From assembly GCF_019249725.2 (NCBI RefSeq), contig NZ_CP137559.1:1283501-1347500 (forward strand): 64,000 bases of DNA, read 5' to 3'. Below, piece by piece: positions 35,502-45,035 of this stretch. Each line of letters starts with the position of its first letter. The stretch's first letter is position 1. Under the pieces are notes generated by a model. The model was not told the DNA's origin. It made no database searches and was given only the letters and a program-made list of their open reading frames with translations. Source of the stretch: Segatella hominis (lineage in GTDB: Bacteria > Bacteroidota > Bacteroidia > Bacteroidales > Bacteroidaceae). The translations under genes were made by a program, and so were the position numbers.

Positions 35502-36353
35502 TTAATCACAAGCCTTGAAACTCATGTCCAAGCCCTTCACGCTATGTGTCAAGGCACCTACAGAGATGAAATCCACACCCTGCTCGGCATAGTCGCGGAT
35601 GGTATCGTAGGTGATACCGCCAGAAGACTCAGTCTCATACTTGCCAGCGATGATATCCACCGCCTTCTTGGTATCAGGCACAGAGAAATTGTCGAGCATG
35701 ATACGGTTTACACCACCGTGCTTCAAAACCTGGTCGAGCTCATCAAAGCTGCGCACCTCGATTTCGATCTTCAGGTTGAGACCCTTCTCCTTGAGGTAAG
35801 CATGGCAACGGTCGATAGCATTGTCGATACCACCAGCGAAGTCGATATGGTTGTCCTTGAGCAGGATCATATCGAAGAGACCGATGCGATGGTTCATACC
35901 GCCGCCGATCTTCACAGCCTGCTTCTCCAGCATTCGGAGACCTGGAGTAGTCTTGCGGGTGTCCAGGATATGAGTCTTGGTACCCTCAAGGCGCTTCACG
36001 TACTTGGCGGTCATGGTAGCGATACCGCTCATACGCTGCATGATGTTGAGCATCAGGCGCTCAGTCTGGAGGAGAGAACGGGTCTTTCCAGTCACGATCA
36101 TCGCGATGTCGCCCTTCTTCACAGGAGTACCATCCTGAATGAGAACCTCCACCTTCATGGTAGGATCAAAGCGAGCAAACACCTTCTTGGCCATCTCTAC
36201 ACCAGCCAACACACCATCTTCCTTGATAAGCAGATGACTCTTGCCCATCGCATCGTCAGGGATGCAACAAAGGGTTGTGTGGTCACCATCACCGATATCC
36301 TCAGCAAATGCCAAGTCAATCAACTTGTCTTCTAATTGATCTACGCTTAACAT
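35502..36353 (-). CDS. nadC: nicotinate-nucleotide diphosphorylase (carboxylating)
   Basis: 283 residues. Converts quinolinate and PRPP to nicotinate mononucleotide in de novo NAD synthesis. Visible: AFAEDIGDGDHTT, TERLMLNIMQRMSGIATMTAKYV, ILDTRKTTPGLRMLEKQAVKIGGGMNHR, LLKDNHI and IMLDNFSVPDTKKAV. Typical length. A nadE gene is 7 kb upstream on the same strand. Confidence 0.96.
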   Translation of the reverse strand: MLSVDQLEDKLIDLAFAEDIGDGDHTTLCCIPDDAMGKSHLLIKEDGVLAGVEMAKKVFARFDPTMKVEVLIQDGTPVKKGDIAMIVTGKTRSLLQTERLMLNIMQRMSGIATMTAKYVKRLEGTKTHILDTRKTTPGLRMLEKQAVKIGGGMNHRIGLFDMILLKDNHIDFAGGIDNAIDRCHAYLKEKGLNLKIEIEVRSFDELDQVLKHGGVNRIMLDNFSVPDTKKAVDIIAGKYETESSGGITYDTIRDYAEQGVDFISVGALTHSVKGLDMSFKACD

Positions 36354-36389
36354 AAATATCCTTTTTAAAAATTAATGATTCTTGTTTTT

Positions 36390-36465
36390 ATTCTTTTAAA
36401 GCCTTAGCTCTGCATCTGAAGCCTTAGTTTCTTTTTTAAAGCCTTAGCTCTGCATCTGAAGCTTC
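36390..36465. repeat. 40 bp direct repeat
   Basis: Two copies of AAAGCCTTAGCTCTGCATCT plus GAAGC, about 40 bp apart, between the small 74-residue gene and nadC. No coding content. Confidence 0.75.
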
Positions 36466-36475
36466 GACCTCAGTT

Positions 36476-36700
36476 TTATTCTAAAATTCTTCCATTCCAG
36501 TAGGCTCTCCGGATTCCTTCCTCATCGCATTTCACCTCGATGAGTCCGCCCAACCATTCCGTCATGGGAAGTTCATCCCGAAACTCGAAATAGTTGACCA
36601 CCCTTCCTTCCATCAGTTCCACCACAGCCTGCTGCAGTCTGTCACCTCCCGGAAGTCGAACCTCATGAGCGCCGCACCTTCTGATTTCTTCCATTCCCAT
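36476..36700 (-). CDS. small hypothetical protein
   Basis: 74 residues: MGMEEIRRCGAHEVRLPGGDR..., then VVELMEGRVVNYFEFRDELPMTEWLGGLIEVKCDEEG...AYWNGRILE. It resembles a Prevotella family of small two-sheet proteins with a GxVxxYxxFxDExPxTEWL pattern; function unknown. Short acidic/hydrophobic beta strands, no signal peptide. Confidence 0.6.
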   Translation of the reverse strand: MGMEEIRRCGAHEVRLPGGDRLQQAVVELMEGRVVNYFEFRDELPMTEWLGGLIEVKCDEEGIRRAYWNGRILE

Positions 36701-36751
36701 TTCCTCCTCTTATCTTCTTTCATCCTCCTTTATCATTAATTCCCTCTAAAA

Positions 36752-36825
36752 TCCCCTTATTTTTTAGGGGGACTTTTCTCTTCTTTTTAAAAGCCCCTTA
36801 AGAGAGAGTTTCTCTCTTTTTATTA
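36752..36825 (-). terminator. two hairpins downstream of the DUF4296 gene
   Basis: CCCCTTATTTTTTAGGGG (36752-36769) and AAGAGAGA/TCTCTCTT (about 36799-36816). The rest of the 180-base gap is pyrimidine-rich on + and carries no gene. Confidence 0.5.
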
Positions 36826-36878
36826 TTTAGAAGGAATCTTTTCCTAAATTCTCTTTCCTTCAATCTTTCCAATCCTTA

Positions 36879-37916
36879 TCATTTCACTTCTATCTTCTGA
36901 AGTCTGTCTGGCGGAACGGCAGAACCGCCAGGACCGGATAATTGAGGACGAAGAGGAAGAGAACGGCCTGATACAGGAGAAACCGATGAACCTGATGGAG
37001 AACCAGCAGATGAGCCTGAAACCGAACCAGGAGTTGATCCAGAACCTGGATTCCCCGGAGCATTAGGCCCCCCATTTCGAGCATTGGCAGAATCCCCTGC
37101 TACATTCTGATTTCCCATCGGCTGCGGTTTCATGCGAAGCTTCACGAGCCTGATATGATGTACGAACATCAGCTTCATGGTGGTATAGGATTCTGCACCA
37201 CCGAAATCGCCCACGTTCAGGAGGAAATATCCCTTCACACTCTTGATGCCCAAACTGTCGCGGTCTTCCACCTGAATAGAATAACTCTGCGAACTGGACA
37301 TACGGGAATTGCTGTAAGCCACACTGTCGTTCTTGAAGGTGACGGCAAGCATCGCCACACCATCGCGCATACCCTCCTGGAAGAGGAACTGCGCCTGGAA
37401 ATTGAGCATCAACTTATCGCCCTTATGGAACGAAGTATCCACCGGCACCTCAAAACTATAATAGTTGTAAGGCTTGTAAGTACTGAGCACCATCGCAGAA
37501 GGACCCTTCCAGATATTGGCAGTATCGCTGGAAACCATATTGCCCAGACTGTTCAAATCACTGACGTCAGCACCCATCGCCTGCGCCTCAGCAGTAAGCC
37601 GGTCGCCCAAATTCACATAGATGTCGTGGAGCAGTTTCGTATGGCGCATATAATAGACCATCGACGAATCAAACTCAGCAGCCGTAATGCCATGTTTCTT
37701 GAAAACAGCCTCTCGATAAGTAATCATCGCTGCACCTCCATCCTGGCGGGAATTATCGTTGGCCATCGCCTCAGCAATATGAAAGTCGTAGAGCACATTC
37801 TCCATCTCCTTCTCGGAAAGATACTCTCCCGGCACCGAAGGCTTACAAGAAGCAATGCTTGCCAAGAAGCTGATACCCAAGAATATACCCCAAAATGCTT
37901 TATTCAATGATTTCAT
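36879..37916 (-). CDS. DUF4296 lipoprotein
   Basis: 345 residues. Signal peptide with lipobox LASIASC, then the DUF4296 helical domain (EYLSEKEMENVLYDFHIAEAMAND...FKKHGITAAEFDSSMVYYMRHTKLLHDIYVNLGDRL, about 28-125). A beta-rich region follows (about 160-270), and a Gly/Ser/Pro-rich low-complexity tail (SGSTPGSVSGSSAGSPSGSS) precedes the C-terminus. It directly follows lspA (2 bp), the enzyme that would process its lipoprotein signal. Function unknown. Confidence 0.85.
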   Translation of the reverse strand: MKSLNKAFWGIFLGISFLASIASCKPSVPGEYLSEKEMENVLYDFHIAEAMANDNSRQDGGAAMITYREAVFKKHGITAAEFDSSMVYYMRHTKLLHDIYVNLGDRLTAEAQAMGADVSDLNSLGNMVSSDTANIWKGPSAMVLSTYKPYNYYSFEVPVDTSFHKGDKLMLNFQAQFLFQEGMRDGVAMLAVTFKNDSVAYSNSRMSSSQSYSIQVEDRDSLGIKSVKGYFLLNVGDFGGAESYTTMKLMFVHHIRLVKLRMKPQPMGNQNVAGDSANARNGGPNAPGNPGSGSTPGSVSGSSAGSPSGSSVSPVSGRSLPLRPQLSGPGGSAVPPDRLQKIEVK

Positions 37917-37918
37917 TC

Positions 37919-38572
37919 TTATTCCTTTTCTTGTTCATTTTCCTTCTTTCCTCCTCCCAACTGTTCCAGTTCCTTACGACAGAAAAGTAGGAGCGAGATG
38001 ACACCTACAGAAACGCAGGAATCAGCGAAATTGAATACCGGGTCGAAGAAAGTACCATGCTGCCCTCCAAAGAAAGGCACCCAGTCTGGCCACGTATAAG
38101 TGAAGAATGGGAAGCGGAACATATCCACCACCTTGCCCATCAGCACACCAGCATAACCCGTTCCGAAAGGCACCATATAGGAAACATATTCGGTGGATGA
38201 AGCCGTGAAGATGAGACCGTAGAAGATGGAGTCCAGCATATTGCCGATGGCACCCGTCAGTACCAATGCCACGAGATAGATGTACAGTTTGCGGTGGGTT
38301 CCGCGCTGAATGATGCGGCGCAGATACCAGAACAGCACACAGATGGCAACAAGCCTCAACAGACTGAGCCAGAACTTGCCGATGAACGACATGCCCCATG
38401 CCATACCATTATTCTCGACGAACTCAATATAAAACCAATCTGTAACACGAACCGACTCGCCAAGGCAAAAATGGGTTTTGATATAGAGCTTGATAATCTG
38501 GTCGATAATCAAGAGAATCACTACCATTGCCGTGACGAGCCAGCCTGTCTTTACCTTTTTATTTTCTTTCAT
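37919..38572 (-). CDS. lspA: lipoprotein signal peptidase
   Basis: 217 residues, four membrane segments. Cleaves prolipoprotein signal peptides. Catalytic Asp pair: GAIGNMLDSIF (about residue 113) and VFNFADSCVSVGV (about 184). Also IDQIIKLYIK near the N-terminus and VENNGMAWGM. Longer than the usual 160-170 because of an insert between the third and fourth helices, common in Bacteroidota. Sits between the TraR-like gene and the DUF4296 lipoprotein with no spacers. Confidence 0.95.
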   Translation of the reverse strand: MKENKKVKTGWLVTAMVVILLIIDQIIKLYIKTHFCLGESVRVTDWFYIEFVENNGMAWGMSFIGKFWLSLLRLVAICVLFWYLRRIIQRGTHRKLYIYLVALVLTGAIGNMLDSIFYGLIFTASSTEYVSYMVPFGTGYAGVLMGKVVDMFRFPFFTYTWPDWVPFFGGQHGTFFDPVFNFADSCVSVGVISLLLFCRKELEQLGGGKKENEQEKE

Positions 38573-38965
38573 TTATTTACGATTTCTTGCCTCCTTGGAA
38601 GCTACACTCAATGTGGCATGAGGAACAGCACGAAGACGCTCTTTAGGAATCAGCTCACCAGTTTCACGGTCGATACCATAAGTCTTGTTTTCGATACGGA
38701 CCAGCGCTGCCTCCAAACCCTTGATGAATTTCTGCTGGCGCTGTGCCATCTGTATGATCTCTTCCTTACTCTGGGCCTCACTACCCTCTTCGAGAGCCTT
38801 GTAGGTAGGTGATGTATCTACGATATCATTACTGTCGGAATGATTCAGCTGAGCCATCATCTCCTTGTAGTTCAAACGAGCCACTTTCAATTTCTCTTCA
38901 ATAATAGCGCGGAACTCCTCGAGCTCCTCGTCGCTATAACGTAGTTTTTCGTTAGCCATAGACAT
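38573..38965 (-). CDS. TraR/DksA-family protein without the zinc-finger cysteines
   Basis: 130 residues. The coiled-coil N-terminal part ends in a DksA-like C-terminal module with YGIDRETGELIPKERLRAVPHATLSVASKEA. Compared with the family pattern (YGxCxxCGxxIxxxRLxAxPxAxxCxxC), the cysteines are replaced by Ile/Glu and Ser/Ser, so zinc binding is lost. An RNA-polymerase secondary-channel role is possible by homology. A start at 38959 is an alternative. Confidence 0.85.
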   Translation of the reverse strand: MSMANEKLRYSDEELEEFRAIIEEKLKVARLNYKEMMAQLNHSDSNDIVDTSPTYKALEEGSEAQSKEEIIQMAQRQQKFIKGLEAALVRIENKTYGIDRETGELIPKERLRAVPHATLSVASKEARNRK

Positions 38966-39150
38966 TTATTGTTATGCAGTTATTAATCTTGTTTATTTAG
39001 TTATTTTTGTTTCCGGATAAACAGCAGAAGTTAGAAGCAAACAGTTGGGGAAACTCCTTCTTGAGGGGAATTCCGGCTCCACTCGGGAGGGACTCCGTCT
39101 CTGCTTTTCGGGGATATTCCTGACTCCTTACTTCTAACTCCTTACATGAT

Positions 39151-42100
39151 TTAATTCTTCTCTACGAGAATGTTCAACTTAAAGTCATCAAACTCGGTCT
39201 CAACGCCTGCGTTGTCACCGATTTCGATGCTGTCTGCCAATACCTGACCCTTGATGTAGTCGCCGAATGCCTCGATGGCTGCATTGGTCTCCTCATTGGA
39301 AGCCACAGTTACGTTGATGCGGTCGGTAATCTCCAAGCCGGTCTCCTTGCGGAGGTTCTGGATACGGTTGATCAACTCACGAGCCATACCCTCCTTCTTC
39401 AATTCAGGAGTCAACTCTACCTCAAGCGCTACGGTCAGATTGCCCTCGTTAGATACGAGCCATCCTGGGATATCCTCAGAGATAATCTCCACGTCGGCTA
39501 CCTCTACTACGGCTTCCTGTCCGTCGATATTCAATGTGATGTTGCCTGCCTTCTCGAAAGCTGCAATCTGGTCCTGATCGAGTGCTGACATCTGGGCTGC
39601 AACACCCTTCATCAGCTTGCCGAACTTCTTACCCATCACTCTGAAGTTACACTTCACCTTCTTCACGAGAATGCCCTGACCCTCAATGAAGTTCACCTCC
39701 TTCACGTTCACCTCGTTCTTCAACAGACCAGCTACAGCCTCGATGTGTGCTTTCTGTACATCATCTACGGCAGGAATCATGATCTGCTGGAGTGGCTGGC
39801 GCACCTTAATGTTCACCTTGCGGCGCAATGCCAATACCATAGAAGTAATCTTCTGGGCGATGGCCATACGCTCCTCCAAGTCTGCATCGATAGCAGCCTC
39901 ATCGGCTACAGGGAACTTGTCGAGATGTACGCTCTCCAACTCGCCGCCCAAGTCGTGATACAACTCGTCAGCATAGAATGGAGCGAATGGTGCCAAGAGC
40001 TTAGCCACTGTCATCAGACAAGTATAGAGAGTCTGGTAAGCGCTCAACTTATCCTCGCTCATCTCCTTACCCCAGAAACGTTTACGGTTCAGACGAACGT
40101 ACCAGTTAGAGAGGTCGTCGTTGACGAAAGCGTCGATGAGACGGCCTGCGCGGGTTGGATCGTAGCCAGCCAACTCTCTGTCAACGCCCTTGATGAGGGT
40201 ATTGAGTGAAGAGAGAATCCAGCGGTCGATCTCTGGGCGCTTCTCGAATGGCACCTGAGCAGCCTCTGCATCGAAACCATCTACGTTAGCATAGAGGGCG
40301 AAGAAGCTGTATGTATTATATAAGGTACCGAAGAACTTGCGACGGGTCTCATCTACACCGTTAGGGTCGAACTTGAGGTTGTCCCAAGGCTCACTGTTGG
40401 TCATCATATAGAAACGAACAGGGTCGGCACCATACTTATCGATCATCTCGAATGGGTTGGTCACATTGCCCACGTGCTTACTCATCTTGTTGCCCTTAGC
40501 ATCGAGCACGAGACCAGAAGAGATGACGTTCTTGAAAGCTACGCTATCAAATACCATGGTAGCGATGGCGTGCAGGGTGAAGAACCATCCACGGGTCTGA
40601 TCCACGCCCTCGTTGATGAAGTCGGCTGGATAGAACTTAGGAGGAATAGCATATCCCTCGTAGGTGCTGTGGATGAGTGCATCGCGGTCTGCCTCTGTGC
40701 CACGAGCCATCTCACCCTCGAATGGGTAGTGGAGCTGGGCGTAAGGCATTGAACCTGAATCGAACCAAACGTCGATGAGGTCGCTCTCACGATACATTGG
40801 CTTGCCCTCCTCGTTAACCAAAACAATCTTGTCAACGTATGGACGGTGGAGGTCAATCTTATCATAGTTTTCCTGACTGTAGTCGCCAGGAACGAAACCA
40901 TTCTCCTTCAATGGGTTGCTCTGCATGATACCGGCAGCCACAGACTTCTCGATTTCAGCATAGAGTTCCTCAAGACTGCCGATACACTTCTCGCCACGGT
41001 TCTCGTCACGCCAGATTGGCAATGGAGTACCCCAGAAGCGGGAACGTGAAAGGTTCCAGTCGTTCAGGTTCTCAAGCCAGTTGCCGAAACGGCCTGTACC
41101 AGTGCTCTCAGGCTGCCAGTTGATGGTCTTGTTGAGTTCTACCATGCGCTCCTTGCGGGCAGTATCCTTGATAAACCAGCTATCCAATGGATAATAGAGG
41201 ATAGGCTTGTCGGTACGCCAGCAGTGAGGATAGTTGTGCACGTGCTTCTCACTCTTGAAAGCCTTGCCCTCCTGCTTCAACTCGTAGCAGATTACGATGT
41301 TCAGGTCTTCAGCCTTATCAGAAGCCTTCTTGTCCCAAACACCATCCACATTAAACTGTGGGTCGTAGGCATTCTTCACGTAGTCGCCTGCGTGATGAGC
41401 GTATGCCTCCTTGTTGACGCAAGCGCTTACGAAGTTGGCATCGAGGTCTTCGATGAGATAGAACTTACCCTGCAGGTCAACCATTGGGCGGGTTTCGCCC
41501 TTCTTATTAATAAGGTAGAGCGCAGGGATGTTGGCATCCTTGGCTACCTTGGCGTCATCGGCACCGAATGTAGGAGCGATGTGCACGATACCTGTACCGT
41601 CATCGGTAGTAACGTAGTCGCCGAGGATGACGCGGAAAGCCTCACTGTCCATCTCAACGAACTTATCGCGACCATCCTCAGAAGCAAATACCTTCTCAGG
41701 ATGAGCAGCAGCATATTCTGTAACGAACTGAGGCGCGAAAGCATCTACCTTCTCGCATGGCTTCACCCAAGGAAGGAGCTGCTCGTAGTGCAAACCTTCG
41801 AGGTCGGTACCCTTCATGTGGTCGATGATGCGCCATGGGCACTGCTTCTTCTCCTTGTCGAATGGAAGGAGATCGCCCTCCTTGCACTCCTGGTCAGCCT
41901 TCAGATAAGAACCTACCAGCGCCTCAGCCATCACGAGTGTCATAGGCTCGCCATTGTAGAGGTTGTAGGTCTCGATGGCTACATAGTCAATCTTAGGACC
42001 CACACAGAGAGCCACATTTGATGGCAAAGTCCAAGGTGTAGTAGTCCATGCGATGAAATATGGTTTACCCCACTTGGTCCACTCAGCCTTAGGATCCTTG

Positions 42101-42762
42101 ATGAGGAACTGGGCTGTGGTGGTGAGGTCCTTCACGTCGCGGTAGCAACCAGGCTGGTTCAACTCGTGAGAACTCAAACCGGTACCTGCGCCTGGAGAAT
42201 AAGGCTGGATGGTGTAACCCTTGTAGAGCAAGCCCTTGTTATAGAGCTGCTTGAGGAGCCACCAGAGGGTCTCAATATACTTGTTATCGTAAGTGATATA
42301 AGGATGATCGAGGTCAACGAAGTAACCCATTTTCTCGGTCAACTCGCGCCACTCAGCGGTGAACTTCATCACGTTCTCGCGACACTTATGGTTGTAGTCC
42401 TCTGTAGAGATATACTTCTCAGAAGCCTTGTTGTCAATATCCTTCTTGGTAATGCCAAGTTCCTTCTCGACACCGAGTTCAACAGGAAGTCCGTGAGTAT
42501 CCCATCCCGCCTTGCGGTGTACCTGGAAACCCTTCATAGTCTTGTATCTGTTGAATGTATCCTTGATACTACGAGCCAACACGTGGTGAATACCCGGGTG
42601 GCCGTTAGCTGATGGAGGTCCCTCGAAGAAGATAAACTGAGGGCAGCCTTCACGCTCGTCAATAGACTTGTGGAAGATGTCGTTCTTCTCCCACTCTGCT
42701 AAAACGTCATTGTTGGTCTTTGTCAAATTCAGACCATTGTGCTCGGCAAATTTCTTAGCCAT
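39151..42762 (-). CDS. ileS: isoleucyl-tRNA synthetase, eukaryote-like type
   Basis: About 1,203 residues. Class I synthetase: the HIGH-type motif is PSANGHPGIHH, and KMSKS is replaced by KMSKHVGN. GWDTHGLPVELGVEKELGI and YGADPVRFYMMTNSEPWDNLKFDPNGV match type-2 (eukaryote-like) enzymes rather than the bacterial type 1. The CP1 editing domain and C-terminal extension are complete. Start placed at MAKKFAEHNG because the -7 box is at 42808-42801. Confidence 0.95.
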   Translation of the reverse strand: MAKKFAEHNGLNLTKTNNDVLAEWEKNDIFHKSIDEREGCPQFIFFEGPPSANGHPGIHHVLARSIKDTFNRYKTMKGFQVHRKAGWDTHGLPVELGVEKELGITKKDIDNKASEKYISTEDYNHKCRENVMKFTAEWRELTEKMGYFVDLDHPYITYDNKYIETLWWLLKQLYNKGLLYKGYTIQPYSPGAGTGLSSHELNQPGCYRDVKDLTTTAQFLIKDPKAEWTKWGKPYFIAWTTTPWTLPSNVALCVGPKIDYVAIETYNLYNGEPMTLVMAEALVGSYLKADQECKEGDLLPFDKEKKQCPWRIIDHMKGTDLEGLHYEQLLPWVKPCEKVDAFAPQFVTEYAAAHPEKVFASEDGRDKFVEMDSEAFRVILGDYVTTDDGTGIVHIAPTFGADDAKVAKDANIPALYLINKKGETRPMVDLQGKFYLIEDLDANFVSACVNKEAYAHHAGDYVKNAYDPQFNVDGVWDKKASDKAEDLNIVICYELKQEGKAFKSEKHVHNYPHCWRTDKPILYYPLDSWFIKDTARKERMVELNKTINWQPESTGTGRFGNWLENLNDWNLSRSRFWGTPLPIWRDENRGEKCIGSLEELYAEIEKSVAAGIMQSNPLKENGFVPGDYSQENYDKIDLHRPYVDKIVLVNEEGKPMYRESDLIDVWFDSGSMPYAQLHYPFEGEMARGTEADRDALIHSTYEGYAIPPKFYPADFINEGVDQTRGWFFTLHAIATMVFDSVAFKNVISSGLVLDAKGNKMSKHVGNVTNPFEMIDKYGADPVRFYMMTNSEPWDNLKFDPNGVDETRRKFFGTLYNTYSFFALYANVDGFDAEAAQVPFEKRPEIDRWILSSLNTLIKGVDRELAGYDPTRAGRLIDAFVNDDLSNWYVRLNRKRFWGKEMSEDKLSAYQTLYTCLMTVAKLLAPFAPFYADELYHDLGGELESVHLDKFPVADEAAIDADLEERMAIAQKITSMVLALRRKVNIKVRQPLQQIMIPAVDDVQKAHIEAVAGLLKNEVNVKEVNFIEGQGILVKKVKCNFRVMGKKFGKLMKGVAAQMSALDQDQIAAFEKAGNITLNIDGQEAVVEVADVEIISEDIPGWLVSNEGNLTVALEVELTPELKKEGMARELINRIQNLRKETGLEITDRINVTVASNEETNAAIEAFGDYIKGQVLADSIEIGDNAGVETEFDDFKLNILVEKN

Positions 42763-42800
42763 ATTATCTGTATATTTATTATTATTTTTACTTTTGGGCG

Positions 42801-42808
42801 CAAAGTTA
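42801..42808 (-). promoter_or_regulatory. -7 box of ileS
   Basis: TAACTTTG on the minus strand, about 40 bp before the ATG at 42762. No clean -33 TTTG was found. Confidence 0.6.
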
Positions 42809-42865
42809 CGAAAAAAATATCTTTCCACCGAATAATCGCTTTTAAATTTCTATAATTTTTCCATT

Positions 42866-42914
42866 AAAAATCCCGATTTAAACATCAGAATCGCTCTTGA
42901 TGCTTAAATCGGGA
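42866..42914 (-). terminator. terminator after nadE
   Basis: TCCCGATTTAAACATCA (42871-42887) pairs with TGATGCTTAAATCGGGA (42898-42914) with one mismatch. On the minus strand it is followed by TTTTTAA. Separates nadE from the ileS promoter. Confidence 0.9.
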
Positions 42915-43014
42915 AACAATATCATGTAGGGCTGGCAACGGAAACCATCCCATAATCATTACTTTTAAATCATTATTTCAAAGCCTGACCAGGTCTATAA
43001 CTCCTACACCAAGC

Positions 43015-45015
43015 CTACAGGCTTTCTGCTTCCTGCAACCAGATGGTAGAAGTGGCATCCGAAGGCATACGCCAGTCGCCACGTGGGCTAAGGCTCACGC
43101 TACCCACTTTCGGACCATCAGGCAAGCAACTGCGCTTGAACTGCTGATTGAAGAAACGACGCACGAATGTCTTGAGCCATTTCTTGATGGTTTCTTCATC
43201 ATAACTATCTGGGTCATTATCACTTATCTTCACTCGTTCACCTTGTGATTCAAGGAAGGCTTTCTTTGCCAAAAGATAGATTTTGGAAGGACGGAAGCCG
43301 AAGCGAAGGAAGTAATATAGGAAGAAATCGTGCAACTCGTATGGTCCCACCAGATCTTCCGTTTTCTGCTTGATATTGCCATTTTCGTCGGCAGGTATCA
43401 GCTCCGGACTGATCGGCGTATCGATGATATCCTGCAAAGTGATGCGGCTCTGCTCGTCCACCCCACTCTCAGCCACATAGTTGACCAAGTGGCGAATCAA
43501 TGTCTTAGGGATGCTGGCATTCACGCCATACATACTCATGTGGTCGCCATTATAGGTAGCCCAACCGAGCGCCAACTCAGAGAGGTCACCCGTACCGATT
43601 ACCATACCGCCACACTGGTTGGCAAGATCCATCAGTATCTGTGTACGCTCGCGCGCCTGCGAATTTTCATAGGTTACATCATGCACCTCCATATCATGCC
43701 CGATGTCCTCGAAATGCTGGGTTACCGCCTTGGCGATGCTGATTTCACGGATGGTGATGCCGAGACTCTCCATCAGCGTGATGGCATTATTGTAGGTGCG
43801 GTCGGTGGTTCCGAATCCCGGCATAGTGACACCGATGATGCCCTTGCGGTTCATGCCCAATTTATCGAATGTTTTCACGCAAACCAACAAAGCCAACGTA
43901 GAGTCGAGTCCACCACTGATGCCCACCACCACGGTCTTGGCATGGGTATGTACGATGCGCTTCGCCAAACCCATCACCTGGATATTGAAGATCTCCTCGC
44001 AGGAAGCCTTCATATCGGCAGTAGCTGGGATGAAAGGATGCGGATTCACTTCTCGCTCCAATACAAAATCACGGACATTCTCGGCAGGATGTGTATCTAT
44101 CACGGAGATACCAAACTGCTTATTGAGCACGGAATATTTGATATTTCGCTGGGCATTCACGTAGGTAGAATTGGTGCGACGCTCAGAACGGAGCTTCTCC
44201 ACATCTATCTGAGCCACAACCATTTGATCCTCTAAGCTAAAACGTTCACTTTCACCTAAAAGTGCACCGTTTTCATAGATCAGGGCATTGCCTCCATAGA
44301 CCACATCCTGGGTGCTCTCACCAAATCCGCAGGAACTGTAAACATAGCCCGTTATCGTGCGGGCACTCTGCTGGGAGAGCAGACTCTTCAGATAACTGTT
44401 CTTGCCTATCAGCTCATCTGTAGCCGAGAGGTTGAAGATGATGTCAGCACCCGCCAAAGCCAACTTGTTGCTTGGAGGCGCAGGAGCCCAAACGTCCTCA
44501 CAGATTTCCACACCAAACTGGAATCCGTCAAAGGTACGGAAGAGCTGCACGTCAGGAGTCAGTTTCACCTTATGTCCGGCAAAACGGATTTCCTGTTCAC
44601 GGAGGTCCTGAGCAGATGCAAACCATCGCTTCTCATAGAATTCACAGTAGTTGGGCAGGTAAGTTTTCGGCACGATGCCCAATATCTGTCCCTGCTGAAT
44701 GACGATTGCACAGTTGAGCAACAGATCGCCAGCCACGACAGGAGCGCCCACGATGGCGATGATATCGAGTTTGCGGGTGAAATCGAGCAGCATCATCACG
44801 CTCTGTTCCGTTGCCTCCAACAGGATTTGCTGGCGGAAAAGATCCTGACAGGTATATCCCGTGAGCGAAAGTTCAGGGAAAGTAATCACCTCCACACCCT
44901 TGCCCTCAGCCAAGATAATCTGTTCTTCTATCTTCTGAGTATTGAAAATGACATCTCCCACACGTACTGCTGGGATTGCACTTGCCACCTTCATAAAGCC
45001 ATATTTCATATTCAT
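43015..45015 (-). CDS. nadE: glutamine-dependent NAD+ synthetase
   Basis: 666 residues in two domains. N-terminal nitrilase-like glutaminase (about 1-300): Glu in FPELSLTGY, Lys in PKTYLPNY, Cys in GVEICEDVW. C-terminal NAD synthase domain (about 340-660) with the PP-loop GISGGLDSTLALL and GTGDLSELALGWATYNGDHMSMYGVN. Uses glutamine rather than free ammonia. Start could also be 6 bp downstream (MKYGFMK). Confidence 0.96.
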   Translation of the reverse strand: MNMKYGFMKVASAIPAVRVGDVIFNTQKIEEQIILAEGKGVEVITFPELSLTGYTCQDLFRQQILLEATEQSVMMLLDFTRKLDIIAIVGAPVVAGDLLLNCAIVIQQGQILGIVPKTYLPNYCEFYEKRWFASAQDLREQEIRFAGHKVKLTPDVQLFRTFDGFQFGVEICEDVWAPAPPSNKLALAGADIIFNLSATDELIGKNSYLKSLLSQQSARTITGYVYSSCGFGESTQDVVYGGNALIYENGALLGESERFSLEDQMVVAQIDVEKLRSERRTNSTYVNAQRNIKYSVLNKQFGISVIDTHPAENVRDFVLEREVNPHPFIPATADMKASCEEIFNIQVMGLAKRIVHTHAKTVVVGISGGLDSTLALLVCVKTFDKLGMNRKGIIGVTMPGFGTTDRTYNNAITLMESLGITIREISIAKAVTQHFEDIGHDMEVHDVTYENSQARERTQILMDLANQCGGMVIGTGDLSELALGWATYNGDHMSMYGVNASIPKTLIRHLVNYVAESGVDEQSRITLQDIIDTPISPELIPADENGNIKQKTEDLVGPYELHDFFLYYFLRFGFRPSKIYLLAKKAFLESQGERVKISDNDPDSYDEETIKKWLKTFVRRFFNQQFKRSCLPDGPKVGSVSLSPRGDWRMPSDATSTIWLQEAESL

Positions 45016-45035
45016 AATTCTTCACTCTTCGTTCT

